Under the pieces are notes generated by a model. That model searched no databases. It saw only the letters and a list, made by a program, of their open reading frames with translations, and was not told where the DNA came from. Shown piece by piece: positions 9,062 to 17,339 of a DNA stretch of 40,403 nt; position 1 is the first letter of the stretch, and each line of letters opens with the position of its first letter. The stretch is from positions 1 through 40,403 of the forward strand of contig JAAUQL010000048.1 of NCBI GenBank assembly GCA_012033595.1, read 5' to 3'. The position numbers and the translations under genes are program-made. This stretch comes from Cyclobacteriaceae bacterium (lineage in GTDB: Bacteria > Bacteroidota > Bacteroidia > Cytophagales > Cyclobacteriaceae).

Positions 9062-10000
9062 CTACATCACAGATTTGATATAGCTCAGGTCATCTGCCAT
9101 GGCCTTGAGCACCTGGCTTCCGGGAATACTGATTTGTGTGTTGCCGTGATCAGCTCCTCCAAGTGGATATTCAAAATGAATAGAAATCGGGGCTGCTATT
9201 GCCAGTTCATTCAATAACTTAAAAAAAACCCTAAAATCGACAGCTCCCTGGCCGAGCGGAACGTTTTGAACCATCCATTTGCCATCCTGTTTTGTCCATT
9301 CAAAGTCCTTGATGTCGAGTGTGTGGATGTGTGGTGCCAAAAGTCTGAGCCCCAGGGGCCATGAATTCATTCCTTCCACCATGGCATGCCTTATGTCGTA
9401 TTGCACGCCCAAATATGGTGAGTTGGCCAATTTGAGTATTTCGTGAACATCCCACACCGGAGATCCTGCAGAAGTGCCGGCATGGTTTTGATAATCTGCG
9501 ATCAGGTTATACCTGGCGTTGAGCTCAGCAATTTTCGCCATTGCGATGGAAAACTGCCTGATATTTTCGGAAATGGAGATGGAAAGATCGTATTTGAACC
9601 AACCCAGGCGATAGAACTTAATGCCCAGATTCGATGCAGTGCTAAGTATGTTTTCAGTATGTTGTTCAGAAGCATCAGTAATGGCCGTGGTGATCATTTT
9701 TACTTCCAAACCCTGCTTGTCTGCTGCTTCCACCGCCCTGGGCAAGTCGCGGACTACATGTTGCGGTTGCACATGCCCTTTGGGTCTTACCGTCAGGTCG
9801 ATGCCATCGTAGCCCAGATCAGACACCATGCTGCTCATTTCGTCATAGCCCACCCAATGCAAATGTTTGGAAAATAAATAGATTTTCCGGGTGATCGGTT
9901 TGGGCAATACCCTGCCGGCCAAAGACATGACGGGCTGGCTAATGCCCGCCATAGCTGCGATACCCAACCCGGTTTTCAGAACTTTTCTTCTATGCATCAT
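9062..10000 (-). CDS. Tat-exported sugar phosphate isomerase/epimerase-like protein
   Basis: This is a 312-residue AP-endonuclease-2/xylose-isomerase-like TIM-barrel protein. It begins MMHRRKVLKTGLGIAAMAG, a twin-arginine-type signal (HRRKVLK), so a periplasmic location is expected; the real start may be the second Met at 9997. Barrel blocks include GYDGIDLTVRPKGHV, GLEVKMITTAI, ADYQNHAG, VQYDIRHA and HTLDIKDF, which supply the acidic and His residues that bind a divalent metal in this family. Members act on keto-sugars, inositols or modified sugars in periplasmic glycan metabolism, but the reaction cannot be predicted here. Confidence 0.82.
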   Translation of the reverse strand: MMHRRKVLKTGLGIAAMAGISQPVMSLAGRVLPKPITRKIYLFSKHLHWVGYDEMSSMVSDLGYDGIDLTVRPKGHVQPQHVVRDLPRAVEAADKQGLEVKMITTAITDASEQHTENILSTASNLGIKFYRLGWFKYDLSISISENIRQFSIAMAKIAELNARYNLIADYQNHAGTSAGSPVWDVHEILKLANSPYLGVQYDIRHAMVEGMNSWPLGLRLLAPHIHTLDIKDFEWTKQDGKWMVQNVPLGQGAVDFRVFFKLLNELAIAAPISIHFEYPLGGADHGNTQISIPGSQVLKAMADDLSYIKSVM

Positions 10001-10534
10001 GTCAGTTGAGAAATAGTATAAAACAAAAGCGGGAAATATTCTGGTCGAATACTCCCCGCTTCACCCATTGGCGACCGTAGTCTCCAATCTGTGCCAGGCT
10101 ACAGTTATTGTGGCTTTTCATCCAGTTGCCCGGAATCTTAACCGTAGGTTTAAAACCCTTCTTCCAGGCCTTTCGGCTTAGGACGATGAACGCGCGCAAT
10201 TCTGTGGTTTCCCTTTTCAGACTTCCACCTTCCGGTTTTGGCCCCTTCTTGCTGGTTCTCAGGTTTCTAATCCCTGATCCGGAATTGTACTTCCGGCCTT
10301 TTATCTCTTACCTGGTATATTCAAATGTATATGAAATGCCGGGCAGAAGCAAAATAGAACGATCCACTTTCCCACAACTTTTGCACCCGGGCTTGGGGGA
10401 TATTAAGGCCTTTATTCACGCGCATAGCATGTTATAGACAGACTTATCCACAATACTGAGGTACAATCGGCCCACTTCCCCTTTTTCTCAAGGGGGCATG
10501 AGGATTCGTTAAAAGCGTTGTGTAACAAATCGTT
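10001..10534. other. Intergenic region without a recognised gene
   Basis: About 530 bp lie between the Tat-exported protein gene and the satD operator array. A perfect hairpin CCGGAA-TTGTAC-TTCCGG lies at 10279-10296. A minus-strand frame ending at 10002 has some protein-like composition but only a late ATG and no recognised family. Nothing else was supported. Confidence 0.5.
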
Positions 10535-10536
10535 TT

Positions 10537-10694
10537 ATCGGTCAATTAGCCGATATTACCAATTATCGGTCAATTGGCCGATATTTTTAATTATCGGCTT
10601 TTTGGGTGATATTTACGATTATCGGTTAATTAGCCGATATTTTGAATTATCGGCTTTTTAGGTGATATTTGCGATTATCGGTCGATTGGCCGAT
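10537..10694 (+). repeat. Six palindromic operator-like repeats at exact 28-bp spacing upstream of satD
   Basis: Six 18-bp units start at 10537, 10565, 10593, 10621, 10649 and 10677, each exactly 28 bp from the last. Units 1, 2, 4 and 6 are near-perfect palindromes of the form ATCGGnnAATTnnCCGAT (for example ATCGGTCAATTAGCCGAT; unit 6 has GATT at the centre). Units 3 and 5 share a different, asymmetric version (ATCGGCTTTTTGGGTGAT and ATCGGCTTTTTAGGTGAT). The 10-bp linkers are AT-rich (ATTTnnnATT). The last unit ends 17 bp before the satD ATG, abutting a -7-like box. The arrangement implies cooperative binding of a dimeric regulator, plausibly SatD itself. That assignment is inference. Confidence 0.9.
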
Positions 10695-10697
10695 ATT

Positions 10698-10705
10698 TAA
10701 ATTTG
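10698..10705 (+). promoter_or_regulatory. Candidate -7 box of the satD promoter
   Basis: TAAATTTG matches the Bacteroidota -7 consensus TAnnTTTG and ends 6 bp before the ATG at 10712, so the transcript would be leaderless or nearly so. The -33 region would fall inside the sixth palindrome, so a bound regulator would compete with or recruit RNA polymerase. No clear -33 TTG is present at the usual spacing. Confidence 0.45.
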
Positions 10706-10711
10706 TGTAAA

Positions 10712-11314
10712 ATGAAAACAAGCGTGCTCACCGGCGACCTCATCAATTCCCGCTCGATACCGGGCAAAGAATGGATGCCCTTGTTCAAAGAAGCCTTGAA
10801 TAGATACGGCAGCGAACCCGCTCAGTGGGAAATCTTTCGGGGAGATAGTTTTCAGTTGGAATTGTCGCCTGAAAAGGCCGTAATGGCGGTGCTGCACATC
10901 AAAGCCACCATCAAGCAACTGAAGTCGCTCGACGTACGCATAGGCATAGGAATAGGGGAAAAAAACTATAAAGCCAATAAAGTCACCCAATGCAATGGAA
11001 GTGCTTTTGTCCATTCGGGCGAAGCATTCGAATCGCTCAAACGGAAGATATTGTCACTGAAATCAGACTGGCCGGAATTTGACGTGGAGATAAACCAATA
11101 CCTTGATCTGGCCTCTCTGGTGATGAACAATTGGCCGGCCACTTCGGCCATCATCTTTAAGGCAGCACTGGAGCATCCCGGGCTCAACCAGGCGCAATTG
11201 GCCGAAAAACTGGGAAAAAGCCAAAGCTCTATCAGCGAGAGCCTGTCCAGGACGGGCTTTGAGGAAATAATGAACATGGAAAAAAGATACCGAGAACTAC
11301 TCCAAAAGCAATGA
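10712..11314 (+). CDS. satD: SatD-family protein with C-terminal helix-turn-helix
   Basis: This is a 200-residue SatD-like protein. The N-terminal part starts MKTSVLTGDLINSRSI, the family signature, followed by EIFRGDSFQLEL and VRIGIGIGE, a layout resembling a degenerate nucleotide-cyclase-like fold. The C-terminus carries a helix-turn-helix (AQLAEKLGKSQSSISESLSR, about residues 154-175). The ATG at 10712 is chosen because the family motif starts there; a TTG at 10703 is in frame but lies within the -7 box. The stop overlaps the next start by 4 bp (ATGA), implying translational coupling with the DUF3307 membrane protein. The upstream palindrome array makes autoregulation likely. The cellular role of SatD proteins is poorly known. 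Confidence 0.85.
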   Translation: MKTSVLTGDLINSRSIPGKEWMPLFKEALNRYGSEPAQWEIFRGDSFQLELSPEKAVMAVLHIKATIKQLKSLDVRIGIGIGEKNYKANKVTQCNGSAFVHSGEAFESLKRKILSLKSDWPEFDVEINQYLDLASLVMNNWPATSAIIFKAALEHPGLNQAQLAEKLGKSQSSISESLSRTGFEEIMNMEKRYRELLQKQ

Positions 11315-12033
11315 CCCTACTGATACTTCAACTACTCCTGGCGCATATCCTTGGTGATTTCCTCTTTCAGCCTGCCCGATGGGTAGCGCAAAAGCAGGCA
11401 GGGATGCACCGATCCAAATACCTGTACTGGCATATTGGCGTTCACGCCCTCACACTGTTGCTGGCCTTGCGGTTTGACCTGCAATACTGGGCAGGCATCC
11501 TGTTTATTTTGATATCGCACTACCTCATAGACCTGATCAGACTAAAACTGACAGGAAGGGTGGGGGACAGGTTGTTGTTCTTTGCCGACCAGGCATTGCA
11601 CCTGCTGGCCATCACCCTGGTGGTCTATTGGTACGAGCCGTTTCAGCCCGACTTTTCCATGATGTATTCCGGCAAGGTACTGTTGCTGCTCATCTCCGTT
11701 TTGCTCCTCACACAGGTAGCGTCTGTGGTGATGAAAACGCTCGTTACCAAGTGGGATTTTGTGGAAGATGAAGCCGGCAATTCGCTCGATAAAGCCGGCA
11801 AATACATCGGCATGCTGGAGCGCTTATTTGTCTTCGGCTTCATCGTGTTTCAGCAGTGGCAGGCCATTGGCTTTTTGCTCGCTGCTAAGTCGGTATTCCG
11901 CTTTGGCGACCTTACCAAGGCCAAAGACCGCAAGCTCACCGAGTACATCCTCATTGGCACCTTGCTAAGCTTTGGAATGGCCATCATCATCGGTTTGGGG
12001 TATGTACATTTTGTCGGAAAGATAGCCGGGTAG
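11311..12033 (+). CDS. DUF3307-family membrane protein
   Basis: This is a 240-residue multi-pass inner-membrane protein with about six hydrophobic segments. The start (MTLLILQLLLAHILGDFLFQ, then PARWVAQKQA) is the typical DUF3307 opening, with HILGDF and the later HIGVHALTLLL and ISHYLIDLIRLKL conserved. The RFGDLTKAKDRKLTEYILIG block near the C-terminus is also usual in this family. It overlaps the satD stop by 4 bp and so forms a two-gene operon with that regulator, a pairing that recurs in Bacteroidota. The transported or sensed ligand is unknown. Confidence 0.85.
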   Translation: MTLLILQLLLAHILGDFLFQPARWVAQKQAGMHRSKYLYWHIGVHALTLLLALRFDLQYWAGILFILISHYLIDLIRLKLTGRVGDRLLFFADQALHLLAITLVVYWYEPFQPDFSMMYSGKVLLLLISVLLLTQVASVVMKTLVTKWDFVEDEAGNSLDKAGKYIGMLERLFVFGFIVFQQWQAIGFLLAAKSVFRFGDLTKAKDRKLTEYILIGTLLSFGMAIIIGLGYVHFVGKIAG

Positions 12034-12500
12034 CCGGCGTGCGCAAGAGCGCGATACCACGGCGAAACAGGAAAAGAAGGACTTGATAAAATACCGGGGA
12101 TGCCTGCCTGGCATCGAGGGAGAAGGCGCCGCCAAACAAATAACGTAAGGAAAATCTGCAAATTCCGGGTAAAAATCAGTATTTCAAAAAGATTCAGATC
12201 ATTTCATTGGAGCCTTCGCCTTGGTTTGCGCCGTCAGGCATCAGCACCTGGTAAATCATCTGGATACTCGTCAGAAATTATGCTACTCCCAGCAAGCATA
12301 TTTCGCCTTATGCTTGCATGTCCAAGTTCAATATTGTAGTCCGACCGTTCAAATTTATTCGCAATACATATTTTTGAAAAAAACTGTCGTTTTTCTGCTT
12401 TTGTGGTTTGATTTCATTGATATTAAATAGAAATTGATGGAAAATCGCAAAAAGGAACATTTTTAGCGGTCATTTTTCACAATTTAACCAATCAAAACAA
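12034..12500 (+). promoter_or_regulatory. Long upstream region of the nitric oxide reductase gene
   Basis: About 465 bp without a supported gene. A TATTTTTG (-7-like) box at 12369-12376 would give a leader of about 120 nt to the ATG at 12501. The leader is AT-rich and contains ATTTC and GAAAT arms 14 bp apart around 12411-12434, which could be a regulator site. The match to known NO-responsive boxes (NsrR, NnrR/DNR) is poor, so no regulator is assigned. Confidence 0.3.
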
Positions 12501-14741
12501 ATGAACCAACATAGAAAACTCTGGGTCGCCTTCATACTGGTGGTCAGCATCTCCTTTGCCGTGTTAGGGTACTACGGCTACGAGATATACCAACAAGCGC
12601 CTCCGATACCGGTACAAGTATCCACTCCCGATGGCCAGGTTTTGTTTACCGGGCAAGATATCAAAGACGGACAAAATGTATGGCAAAGCATGGGAGGACA
12701 AGAAGTAGGCACTGTTTGGGGTCATGGCGCTTATGTGGCTCCGGACTGGACGGCAGACTGGCTGCACCGCGAGGCTACCTTTATCCTCGACCAATATGCC
12801 CAAAAGGATTTTGGCAAGCCATTCGACCAGCTCGACAAAGAAAACAAGGCGGCACTGGAGCAGCGCCTGCAAAGTGAGTTGAGAAACAATACCTACGACC
12901 CACAGTCGCAGGTGCTTACCATTTCGCCTATGCGAAAGCAAGCCTATCTGTTTCTCAAAGATTACTATACCTCACTTTTTACCGATGATCCGGCACTTGA
13001 CCAACTGAGGTCGTACTATGCCATTCCAAAAAATGCCATAAAAGACAAGGAGCGTATGGATCAAATGGCTCAGTTTTTCTTCTGGGCATCGTGGGCTTGT
13101 GTCACAGAGCGACCGGGGGAGCGCATTACCTACACCCACAACTGGCCTTCTGATCCACAGATCGGCAACAACCCTACCGGGTCATTGATGTTGTGGACAG
13201 GTTTTAGTGTCATCATGTTGTTGGTCGGCATCGGTATTTTGGTTTTCTACCACGCCAAAAATAGCGAAGAAGAGCCTCAGGCACCAAAGGAGGATCCTTT
13301 GATGCGACAAAATATCACCCCTTCGATGAAGGCGGTAGAAAAGTACTTCTGGGTGGTGAATCTATTGCTGCTGCTTCAGGTGGTATTTGGTGTGGTCACC
13401 GCACACTATGGGGTAGAAGGGGATGGTTTCTATGGTTTTCCCCTGGCCGATGTACTGCCCTATGCAGTCTCCCGAACCTGGCATGTACAGTTGGCCATAC
13501 TATGGATCGCGACCGCATGGCTGGCCACCGGTTTGTATATTGGCCCATCTTTATTGGGCAAAGATCCAAAATTCCAGAAAATCGGAGTCAACTTTTTGTT
13601 TGTGGCGTTGCTCATTATTGTGGTGGGTTCTATGGCCGGCCAATGGATGGGGGTGATGCAAAAACTGGGGCTGGTCGAAAACTTCTGGTTTGGTCATCAG
13701 GGCTATGAATATGTGGATTTGGGACGGTTTTGGCAAATATTCCTTTTCGTCGGTTTGTTGATCTGGCTTACCCTCATGGCGAGACCCATTTTGCCTGTAC
13801 TTCGGCAAAGGACTGAGGAGCGACATTTATTGATACTATTTCTGATTTCCTGTACTGCTATTGCCTTGTTTTACGCTGCCGGACTGATGTGGGGCAGGCA
13901 AACCAATCTGGCCATCGCGGAGTATTGGCGCTGGTGGGTCGTACACCTGTGGGTGGAGGGGTTTTTCGAAGTATTTGCCACAGTGGTTGCCGCTTTTCTT
14001 TTTACCAGAATGGGGCTGCTTCGCACCAATACAGCCACCTCCAGTGTGATATTTGCGACTGTTATATTTCTTTCAGGCGGTATTTTGGGCACTTTTCACC
14101 ATTTGTATTTTTCCGGTACACCTACTGCCGTCATGGCGCTCGGTGCCACTTTTAGCGCGCTGGAAGTGGTTCCCCTGGTGATCATTGGTTTTGAGGCCTT
14201 TCACAACTATCGCCTCAGCAAGGCTACCGAATGGCTCAAAGACTATAAATGGCCCATTTACTGCCTGCTGTCAGTTTCATTCTGGAACTTTCTCGGTGCG
14301 GGTATATTTGGATTTTTAATCAACCCGCCCATCGCCTTATACTACATGCAAGGTCTCAACACTACCGCTGTGCATGGCCACACGGCCTTGTTTGGTGTGT
14401 ATGGAATGCTGGGTATTGGACTGATGCTATTTGTATTGAGAAATATGTATAGGAATGTGAAGTGGAACGATAAGTTGCTTGCGTTTTCTTTTTGGTCTAT
14501 CAATGGCGGACTTGTGCTCATGGTGGTGCTCAGCTTGTTACCGGTCGGATTTTTACAAACTGTGGCCAGCGTGAATGTGGGCATGTGGTATGCCCGTTCT
14601 GCAGAATTGATGCAGTTGCCCCACATGCACACATTCAAATGGCTGAGGGTGGTTGGTGACACCGTTTTTGCTATAGGAACAGTAACCTTATGTTGGTTTG
14701 TTTTCAGTCTTATCAAAACCAAAAAAATGATGCGTGAATAG
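12501..14741 (+). CDS. norZ: Quinol-dependent nitric oxide reductase (qNOR)
   Basis: This 746-residue inner-membrane enzyme reduces NO to N2O with electrons from quinol. The N-terminal transmembrane helix is followed by a periplasmic cytochrome-c-like domain without haem motif (GQDIKDGQNVWQSMGGQEVG), as in single-subunit qNOR. The catalytic core follows. Candidate haem ligands are H328 in SRTWHVQLAILW and H625/H627 in AVHGHTALFGVYG; non-haem iron ligands H482 (HLWVEGFFEVFA, with E486 and E490) and H533/H534 (GTFHHLYFSG). The length is normal and no residue is obviously missing. No other denitrification gene is nearby, so NO detoxification or the NO step of partial denitrification are both possible. 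A terminator follows directly. Confidence 0.95.
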   Translation: MNQHRKLWVAFILVVSISFAVLGYYGYEIYQQAPPIPVQVSTPDGQVLFTGQDIKDGQNVWQSMGGQEVGTVWGHGAYVAPDWTADWLHREATFILDQYAQKDFGKPFDQLDKENKAALEQRLQSELRNNTYDPQSQVLTISPMRKQAYLFLKDYYTSLFTDDPALDQLRSYYAIPKNAIKDKERMDQMAQFFFWASWACVTERPGERITYTHNWPSDPQIGNNPTGSLMLWTGFSVIMLLVGIGILVFYHAKNSEEEPQAPKEDPLMRQNITPSMKAVEKYFWVVNLLLLLQVVFGVVTAHYGVEGDGFYGFPLADVLPYAVSRTWHVQLAILWIATAWLATGLYIGPSLLGKDPKFQKIGVNFLFVALLIIVVGSMAGQWMGVMQKLGLVENFWFGHQGYEYVDLGRFWQIFLFVGLLIWLTLMARPILPVLRQRTEERHLLILFLISCTAIALFYAAGLMWGRQTNLAIAEYWRWWVVHLWVEGFFEVFATVVAAFLFTRMGLLRTNTATSSVIFATVIFLSGGILGTFHHLYFSGTPTAVMALGATFSALEVVPLVIIGFEAFHNYRLSKATEWLKDYKWPIYCLLSVSFWNFLGAGIFGFLINPPIALYYMQGLNTTAVHGHTALFGVYGMLGIGLMLFVLRNMYRNVKWNDKLLAFSFWSINGGLVLMVVLSLLPVGFLQTVASVNVGMWYARSAELMQLPHMHTFKWLRVVGDTVFAIGTVTLCWFVFSLIKTKKMMRE

Positions 14742-14765
14742 GGCATCGAACCTATTTTCAACTTC

Positions 14766-14811
14766 AAAAATCCATGTTTGCGAACCATTGCGGCATGGAT
14801 TTTTTCTTTTT
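14766..14811 (+). terminator. Intrinsic terminator after qNOR
   Basis: An 11-bp stem, AAAAATCCATG (14766-14776) with CATGGATTTTT (14794-14804), has a 17-nt loop and runs on into TTCTTTTTTT. It lies 24 bp after the qNOR stop. The A-rich 5' arm means it could also stop minus-strand transcription. Confidence 0.8.
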
Positions 14812-14892
14812 TTAGAATAGAGGTATATGCAGGTTTACTTCATTAAATGAAGTGTGATTTGTGAAATGCCATCCTTGCATCAGGAACTACCC

Positions 14893-15057
14893 TCAGATAT
14901 TGATTTGAAAAATGGCTGGCACAGCGTCTGTGTTTTCATCACTACATCTACGGGTAGGTGCTTGTACCAGGTCGATGCATATGGCAGAATTCGTGGTTTT
15001 TTCTGCGCATGCGGAAAAAGTCAATGTGTCTATCAAAAGCAGGATGGTTCTAATCAT
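14893..15057 (-). CDS. Possible small lipoprotein
   Basis: The minus-strand frame from ATG 15057 begins MIRTILLLIDTLTFSACAEK, which resembles a short lipoprotein signal with a lipobox-like LTFSAC, and ends 54 residues later at 14893. An Asp within the hydrophobic stretch is unusual, and no family is recognised. A shadow frame exists on the other strand. The region could also be a decayed or frame-damaged gene. Confidence 0.3.
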   Translation of the reverse strand: MIRTILLLIDTLTFSACAEKTTNSAICIDLVQAPTRRCSDENTDAVPAIFQINI

Positions 15058-15285
15058 TTCTTTGAGTCGTCCTTCTGGTTTTAGCATAAAAATCCCTTTG
15101 TTCTCCTTGTGAAAACATTGTACCTGACCATCCGTTTTTTAGGGTTCACATCGATGCGGGGTCATTCCTCTTTAGCTCAAGGATGGTGTGCGGCAATCGC
15201 CCCATTTGGCATTCCGGGTTAACAGCGCCCCCCACTAAGGCCATTTAGCCTTCGTCGGGCTTTGCTTTTGCACGATGCCATTTTT
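15058..15285. other. Intergenic region downstream of the lipoprotein/membrane pair
   Basis: No gene is seen. A short hairpin AAGGC-CATTTA-GCCTT lies near 15237-15252 just past the 3' end of the minus-strand operon, without a T-run on either side. Its role as a terminator is uncertain. Confidence 0.35.
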
Positions 15286-15738
15286 TTATTCAAAATACAG
15301 CCGATAGTCATGAAGATATTCAGCGATCTCATTTACATTGTCCATGTATGTATCGACGCCCAACCGTGATATTTTGCCCTTTAGCGGTATCAGGTAGTTG
15401 TGCAACTGTTCATGTGCTTCGCCTGTCATGGTGCATTGCTGGAAGATCATCTTAAATTCATTTTCCAGTTTTTCTTTTAGCAGGGAGATATCATCTCCGC
15501 TTTTGTAAGCTTCCACCTGACCTATCATGGCATCAATCCCCTGGGTTGTTTCCGGATTGGCTGTCCACTTTTTGCCATCATTTAGCTCAACAGCATGGGC
15601 ACCGTCGCTGCTGTGGTGTGGAATGCCCACCTCAGCAGCCGGCAAGGCTTCACTATTCCTGGCTTTTTCGGAGGGACTTTTGCAGGCAAACATCAGGCTC
15701 AGCGCAGCAGTGCACATATAAATGCTTCTAATTTTCAT
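15286..15738 (-). CDS. Lipoprotein of unknown function
   Basis: From ATG 15738 the 150-residue protein starts MKIRSIYMCTAALSLMFACK, a lipoprotein signal with lipobox SLMFAC and lipidated Cys19. Upstream in-frame ATGs give an unlikely N-terminus that overlaps the neighbouring gene heavily. The mature part is polar and predicted helical (GIDAMIGQVEAYKSGDD, LLKEKLENEFKMIFQQCTM, EAHEQLHNYLIPLKGKI). It resembles small heme- or metal-handling helical proteins by general character only; the family is not recognised. Its start overlaps the stop of the membrane protein gene by 11 bp, so the two are co-translated. Confidence 0.7.
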   Translation of the reverse strand: MKIRSIYMCTAALSLMFACKSPSEKARNSEALPAAEVGIPHHSSDGAHAVELNDGKKWTANPETTQGIDAMIGQVEAYKSGDDISLLKEKLENEFKMIFQQCTMTGEAHEQLHNYLIPLKGKISRLGVDTYMDNVNEIAEYLHDYRLYFE

Positions 15739-16156
15739 AATAAGACTGTTTTTTGTTTGTATTAACTTTCCACGAAAATAGGGTAAAAACAAGGGTAAGG
15801 ACAATGCGGAACAACATGGCATAAATTGTTTTGGTTTCGTAGTTTCCTCCCTGGTAGATAAGTATAACCAGGGCGGCAAAACTGATGATCAGGATCAACA
15901 GCACTACAGCCAATACTATAGTCGTCCATTTTGCCCTTTTCAGAAATCCCCAAGCAGACAAGAGGTAGCCAAGAGCACTGAAAAAGTTGGCCCAGACAAT
16001 AAATTCCACATATTCACCTTCTAACACTCTGATACCAAACAAGTCGAGAAGTACAGAAGTGGTCATAAAAAGCGTCATTAGTCCGAACACAGCCAAGACA
16101 ATGGCAACTATTTTTTGAGCAAGGGAAGTCTTAGATTTTTTTATTGGTGCATTCAT
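15728..16156 (-). CDS. Four-helix membrane protein of unknown function
   Basis: This 142-residue integral membrane protein, read from ATG 16156 (MNAPIKKSKTSLAQKIVAIV), has four hydrophobic segments: VAIVLAVFGLMTLFMTTSVL, IVWANFFSALGYLLSAWGF, TTIVLAVVLLILIISFAAL and AMLFRIVLTLVFTLFSW. An ATG three codons upstream (16165) is an alternative start. It is the first gene of a two-gene operon with the overlapping lipoprotein gene. No domain is recognised. Confidence 0.7.
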   Translation of the reverse strand: MNAPIKKSKTSLAQKIVAIVLAVFGLMTLFMTTSVLLDLFGIRVLEGEYVEFIVWANFFSALGYLLSAWGFLKRAKWTTIVLAVVLLILIISFAALVILIYQGGNYETKTIYAMLFRIVLTLVFTLFSWKVNTNKKQSYYEN

Positions 16157-16675
16157 AAAGTGCAAGTTATTAAATTATCCTTTTTTCAATGGTCAATTCA
16201 TTGTGAATTTGGAGGCTTCCATGGCAGACTTCCAATTTAGCCCTGGTGGTTTGCCGAAAGCTGTCACGCTGAGTTTATTATTTATTGATCAGAATAGAAT
16301 ATGACCCCATTTCAGGCCGGGTTCATTTCATCGGCTACCCCGGACGGTTTTATCTCACCCATTCAGGTCACTAATAAAAATGCGTGATGATAGGCTTTTG
16401 CAGCAAAGCAGGGTTTGTGTAATGTGGGGTTATCAGTGCGAAAAGCGGCAAATTGAAGTGTTTCCGGGGAGCTTTTAGGGAGAATGTGCCACCTATAGAT
16501 TGGGATTTCGGCAATCACAATTATGCAAGATGGATTGATGAGCAAGCATGTTTATCGGCTCATTCAAAAAACCAGACCGCTTTTTTTCGTCATTTGCTCA
16601 GGCAAATAAGAATGTTGCGTTTCAATTTTTTTTGGCAATAATTTTTACTTTTACTGCACCAAAATAAAACTACTC
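16157..16675. other. Intergenic region between divergent units
   Basis: About 520 bp separate the membrane protein pair (minus) from the ECF sigma gene (plus). No supported gene was seen. The 60 bp before the sigma gene are AT-rich and contain TACTTTTA at about 16647, one base off the -7 consensus, which is the best candidate for a sigma-gene promoter. Confidence 0.4.
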
Positions 16676-17266
16676 TTGGCAAGGCGCTACTTCGATATTG
16701 CTTCAGCAGTTCATGCTATCATTCATTCTGATGATAAAAATGCATTCGAATTTTTGTTCGATCATTTTTATGTTTCGCTTATACGCGTGGCCACCTACTA
16801 TCTTAAAAAGGAAGCCTTAGCAGAGGATGCAGTAGCGGAGGTTTTCTTAAAATTGTGGGAAAGCAGACACAAAATCCACAAGATTGAAAATCTGGAAAAG
16901 TATCTGATGGTTATGTGCAAAAATCAGTGTTTGTACACCATCAGATCCACAAAGAAAGTAGAATACAATGAAGAGTTGATGGATTTTCACCAACAAATTA
17001 TCTTAGACAGCCCGGAGTCTGGCATCATTTCGCAAGAATTTATTTCTTTTTTCAACAAAACCATCCACGAACTTCCTCCAAAATGCCAGGTAATTTTTTT
17101 GATGGTGAAAGAAGATGGCATGAAATACAAGGAGGTAGCCTCAGTGTTGAGTATTTCAATAAAAACGGTTGAAAATCAAATGACCAAAGCCATCGCTCAC
17201 TGCCGCAAAAGTCTCCGCTTGTTTCAAGACTACCACAAGCAAATAGATCAGTCTGAAAAAAAATAG
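16676..17266 (+). CDS. ECF-type RNA polymerase sigma factor of the PUL
   Basis: This is a 196-residue sigma-70-family ECF factor of the kind paired with FecR in Bacteroidota. Region 2 lies at about residues 24-62 (FEFLFDHFYVSLIRVATYYL, then AEDAVAEVFLKLWE) and region 4 at about 130-182 (LPPKCQVIFLMVKEDGMKYK, then VASVLSISIKTVENQM). The start is a TTG at 16676; the frame stays open upstream but offers no ATG, and TTG gives the usual N-terminal length. It lies 73 bp before fecR and upstream of a SusC with an STN domain, so it very likely transcribes this PUL once released by the anti-sigma factor. Confidence 0.9.
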   Translation: MARRYFDIASAVHAIIHSDDKNAFEFLFDHFYVSLIRVATYYLKKEALAEDAVAEVFLKLWESRHKIHKIENLEKYLMVMCKNQCLYTIRSTKKVEYNEELMDFHQQIILDSPESGIISQEFISFFNKTIHELPPKCQVIFLMVKEDGMKYKEVASVLSISIKTVENQMTKAIAHCRKSLRLFQDYHKQIDQSEKK

Positions 17267-17339
17267 AAATTGCTCATAGGGGTATTTCGATTCATGTGCA
17301 TCCTTAGTGCAAATGCAATTTTTTTAGAGCGATTTTTAG

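Noticed and set aside
10002-10199. Minus-strand frame ending KSHNNCSLAQIGDYGRQW and onward, considered as a SymE-like or decayed gene
   Set aside because: Only a loose similarity to a short GNW/IGDY pattern, a late start codon and no family that I can support.
10537-10694. The repeat block as a small CRISPR array
   Set aside because: Units are 18 bp, palindromic and separated by 10-bp similar AT-rich linkers, with no cas genes; CRISPR repeats and spacers are longer and spacers differ.
12400-12450. FNR/NnrR-type box upstream of qNOR
   Set aside because: TTGAT half-sites occur, but no TTGATnnnnATCAA-like palindrome; the similarity is too weak to name a regulator.
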